Shown here in pieces: positions 61,593-64,000 of a stretch of 64,000 nt of DNA. How positions within the stretch are numbered: the first letter of the stretch is position 1; every line of letters starts with the position of its first letter. The stretch is taken from NCBI RefSeq assembly GCF_004362245.1, contig NZ_SNWM01000001.1:620001-684000 (forward strand). The letters are read 5' to 3'. The stretch is from Pedobacter duraquae. GTDB lineage: Bacteria; Bacteroidota; Bacteroidia; Sphingobacteriales; Sphingobacteriaceae. The notes under the pieces were generated by a model. That model made no database searches. It had not been told where the DNA came from and was given only the letters and a program-made list of their open reading frames with translations. A program made the position numbers and the translations under genes.

Positions 61593-62120
61593 TTATGATT
61601 CCGGCGTTTCAGGTGAAGCTTTTGGCTTTCTGGCGGGCATTTTTTTAACTGCAGGAGCCGTCTTAGTAGCCTTGGTTACCTTAGCTGTGGTTGAGGCTAC
61701 CGGCTTAGTTATTAATTTTGCTGCCTTTTCCGCTGTTGCAATAGCCTCTACTTTCACTGAACTAATTACCGGTTTCGCTTTTGCAGTAACCTTTTTGATA
61801 GCCTGTTTCGTTTTCTGAATGTCTTTTTTTACTTCTCGTTTTGCAGACGCAGCTTTCTTAGCTATTGCTGGTACGCCATCTGTTGCGTTTTCTTCAACTT
61901 TTTTCTTAGTGGAACCCAATTTCTTTCCGATCTTCTTGGCTACAAATTTGCTTACGAGAACCAAATCCTCACCGATCTGTTCTGCATCATGACCTAAGTT
62001 TTTAACGGCCTCAAAAAACTTAGCGGTAAGGCTTTTTTCTAATTCTTTTTTTGCGGCTTTTTTCTCTGCTTTTTTTTGGACTTCGGCTTTGCTATTCTTC
62101 ATAATTTCGTGTTTTTGCAT
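61593..62120 (-). CDS. Lys/Ala-rich histone-H1-like protein
   Basis: The 175-residue protein is dominated by Lys and Ala, with a short more ordered segment (about 30-70; AVKNLGHDAEQIGEDLVLVSKFVAKKIG) and a C-terminal tail of Lys-Ala-Pro-Thr repeats (MPARKPKASPETPES). It resembles histone-H1-like or other small nucleoid/phasin-like proteins of bacteria, and could bind DNA or polyphosphate. The ATG at 62120 is chosen because AGGA lies 7 bases upstream; an ATG at 62102 is also possible. It sits between ppk and yajQ. Confidence 0.6.
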   Translation of the reverse strand: MQKHEIMKNSKAEVQKKAEKKAAKKELEKSLTAKFFEAVKNLGHDAEQIGEDLVLVSKFVAKKIGKKLGSTKKKVEENATDGVPAIAKKAASAKREVKKDIQKTKQAIKKVTAKAKPVISSVKVEAIATAEKAAKLITKPVASTTAKVTKATKTAPAVKKMPARKPKASPETPES

Positions 62121-62265
62121 CAAATGATCCTGCTCCCCGATTAAGTCTAACCAAGGTAAAAATTGGTTTTCTTAAATTTACGGACATGGGGTGTTTAAAG
62201 GATATTTTTTGTTGATTTGTATTATTATTTAAATCTAATCTATTTTTCATACTAAAGCTATAATC

Positions 62266-62757
62266 ATGCCCACTTTTGATATTGTAAGTAAAGTTGACGC
62301 GCAGACTTTTGATAACGCGATGAACAATGCTAAAAAGGAAATTCTAAACCGTTACGACTTTAACGGATCTAAGAGCACTATTGATCACGATAAAAAAACA
62401 AATGTGATCACTATTGTGACGGAAGATGACATGCGGCTGAAAGCGATTCAAGATGCCATTATCTCCAGGATGACCAAACAGGGACTTGATTCCACAAGTC
62501 TTGATTTTGGTAAAGAACAATATGCATCTGGCAATATGATCCGTAAAGAGATTTCTGTAAAAGAAGGTATTGATAAGGAAGCAGCCAAAAAGATAGTTGC
62601 AAAAATTAAGGCAAGTGGATTAAAAGTACAGGCTTCCATGATGGACGATCAGGTGCGTGTACAAAGCAAGAGCATTGATGATCTTCAGGGCGTTATTGCA
62701 TTGTGCAAAAAAGAGGATTTTGGTCAGCCCTTGCAGTTCATAAATATGCGTAACTAA
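62266..62757 (+). CDS. yajQ: YajQ-family nucleotide-binding protein
   Basis: This 163-residue protein matches YajQ: MPTFDIVSKVD at the N-terminus, NRYDFNGSKS, and the C-terminal DDLQGVIALCKKEDFGQPLQFINMR block. YajQ proteins bind cyclic-di-GMP or nucleotides in several bacteria. The acetyltransferase gene starts on the last base of its stop (TAATG), so the two are probably co-translated. Confidence 0.95.
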   Translation: MPTFDIVSKVDAQTFDNAMNNAKKEILNRYDFNGSKSTIDHDKKTNVITIVTEDDMRLKAIQDAIISRMTKQGLDSTSLDFGKEQYASGNMIRKEISVKEGIDKEAAKKIVAKIKASGLKVQASMMDDQVRVQSKSIDDLQGVIALCKKEDFGQPLQFINMRN

Positions 62758-63191
62758 TGGAAATACTGGAGCATGGATTCATATATTCTGATGATGTAAA
62801 CAGACTTGATCTTATTGCAATACACCGATTTCTAAGTCAGGAATCATACTGGGCAAAGGGAATTCCACTGCAAATTGTTGAACGATCTCTCTCCAATTCC
62901 CTTTGTTTTGGTATTTACAAGGAGGCGCGCCAGGTCGGTTTTGCACGTTGGATCACAGATAAGGCGACCTTTGGGTACCTTGCTGATGTGTATGTAGAAG
63001 CAGAATTCAGAGGATTGGGGCTTTCCAAGAAACTGATTTCCCTTATGCTCTTTCACAAAGATTTGCAAGGCTTGCGCAGATATATGTTGGCGACCAGGGA
63101 TGCCCATGAACTATACAGTCAATATGGATTTAAACAACTTGAAAATCCCGACAATCTGATGGCGGTTGTCATTAAAGATGCATACCTCTAA
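62757..63191 (+). CDS. GNAT-family N-acetyltransferase
   Basis: This 144-residue acetyltransferase has the GNAT core: GFARWITD, the strand YLADVYVEAEFRGLGLSKKLI that forms the acetyl-CoA pyrophosphate loop (RGLGLSK), and a C-terminal LATRDAHELYSQYGFKQL. The substrate is unknown. It is translationally coupled to yajQ, with the convergent next gene directly abutting its stop. Confidence 0.9.
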   Translation: MEILEHGFIYSDDVNRLDLIAIHRFLSQESYWAKGIPLQIVERSLSNSLCFGIYKEARQVGFARWITDKATFGYLADVYVEAEFRGLGLSKKLISLMLFHKDLQGLRRYMLATRDAHELYSQYGFKQLENPDNLMAVVIKDAYL

Positions 63192-64000
63192 CTAAACTGT
63201 CTTAACATCAGCCTCGCTGTAGTCTCTGATATCAGCAATATATCCATTGATAATCAGAAAATCGAACAGCGGTTTCGCGTCAGGTGTAACAGGCATATTT
63301 GCCGTCGTAATTACCTGATGTGATTTTTTATCAAGGAAGGGATAGGCAAAAAGTTTGACGTTTTTACTGAACATATCACTTACATAGGTAAGCAGCATAC
63401 TGCTGTAGTTTTCTCCAAAATTACTTGAATTAAATACAAACTTCAAGTTATTGATGTTAGTGGATATCCCAACACTTTTCGGCTTACAGCGATCAAGATA
63501 TTTCGCCAGTTTATTATGACGTGCAAAATTGGAAACAATAACGAGGTTACCTGTTGCGCACATATCGGCTGCGCGTTTAGCAACTGCGTGCAGATCGATT
63601 TCCTTATCGTCTTCGTCGGGTGTTAGCACATTAGAAAGCAAAACTTCGATCAGGACACTTAGATTATCTTCCTGAACGTGTTCAGTACGCACAAACTGGT
63701 CTACTGCCTTATTGAGCATACTGAAGTTAGGATTCGATTTCTGAGCATACTTAGTCCGCAGAATCATAATATCCTTTTTATAAAGCAAATCTTTTGGAAG
63801 AACAGGCTGTCCATCTGCATTGAATATCGCTGCACTTGAAAAGTCCTTAACAATCAGATAGAGGTTCAAAAGTATGTTATTAATATTTGTAAAGGCAGGC
63901 CCATTTACGGAAATCAGATCTATCTCGACCGAACCAACTGTCAGATTATCCGCCAATGACTCAATCATGGTTTTCGGATCCTGGTTATAGTAAAAAGCTG
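63192..64000 (-). CDS. Conserved protein of unknown function, 5' end outside the window
   Basis: The frame is open from the stop at 63192 to the right edge, continuing past the ATG at 63968 with AFYYNQDPKT before MIESLADNL, so the true start is to the right. The 269 residues seen contain LISVNGPAFTNINNILLNLYL, a stretch rich in Leu/Ile/Val, and ANMPVTPDAKPLFDFLIINGY near the C-terminus. No signal peptide or membrane segment lies in the visible part. I do not recognise a family with certainty, though it looks like a conserved Bacteroidota protein. Confidence 0.6.
   Translation of the reverse strand, partial: AFYYNQDPKTMIESLADNLTVGSVEIDLISVNGPAFTNINNILLNLYLIVKDFSSAAIFNADGQPVLPKDLLYKKDIMILRTKYAQKSNPNFSMLNKAVDQFVRTEHVQEDNLSVLIEVLLSNVLTPDEDDKEIDLHAVAKRAADMCATGNLVIVSNFARHNKLAKYLDRCKPKSVGISTNINNLKFVFNSSNFGENYSSMLLTYVSDMFSKNVKLFAYPFLDKKSHQVITTANMPVTPDAKPLFDFLIINGYIADIRDYSEADVKTV

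Overview
The window looks like chromosomal DNA of a Bacteroidota bacterium, most likely a Pedobacter- or Mucilaginibacter-like member of the Sphingobacteriaceae. The reasons are the TAnnTTTG type -7 promoter elements, weak or absent Shine-Dalgarno sequences, type IX secretion proteins (a PorP/SprF protein and a gliding-motility C-terminal domain), a GH92 mannosidase, DUF4142, DUF6496 and 7TM-DISM proteins, and many hybrid two-component kinases. The family-level placement is inference. I saw no rRNA, tRNA, CRISPR array, insertion sequence or phage genes.

Layout. 1-4100: the 5' part of an imuA mutagenesis gene, a small hypothetical protein, a ChaN-like protein and two exported proteins of unknown function. 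4136-21544: the largest regulated block. An eleven-gene minus-strand operon runs from 15640 down to 5313. It encodes an isochorismatase-like hydrolase, an alginate-export-type porin, an exported M17 N-terminal domain protein, a YtcJ-like amidohydrolase, DoxX and DUF1275 membrane proteins, a TPR histidine kinase, an MhqO-like dioxygenase, a carboxylesterase and a TMEM175-type channel. It is bracketed by four paralogous sigma-54 activator genes. An 18-base element lies 52-54 bp upstream of a -24/-12-like sequence before the operon and before two of the activator genes, so the locus appears to control itself. 21551-29928: DUF2461, DUF2931, a tiny zinc-ribbon protein, a giant hybrid sensor/AraC protein, modABC and a dehydrogenase-like protein. 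30110-42951: exonuclease III, an SDR/AraC pair with shared putative operators, a GAF protein, two sensor kinases, esterase, stress-type small proteins, a GH92 mannosidase and an acyltransferase.

43093-47520 is an oxidative pentose phosphate operon (ROK glucokinase, gnd, zwf, pgl). 47790-52409 is a surface/type IX secretion cluster. 52435-58542 is an eight-gene biosynthetic cluster on the plus strand: FAD oxidoreductase, methyltransferase, type III polyketide synthase, FabI-type reductase, hydroxyacyl-ACP dehydratase, ketosynthase, ACP and phosphopantetheinyl transferase. It reads as a dedicated fatty-acyl supply line feeding a type III PKS to make a methylated or oxidised phenolic or pyrone lipid. 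58536-64000 holds ppx-ppk, a lysine-rich protein, yajQ, a GNAT acetyltransferase and a partial conserved gene.

The two systems most worth attention are the self-wired sigma-54 locus (4136-21544) and the type III PKS lipid cluster (52435-58542).
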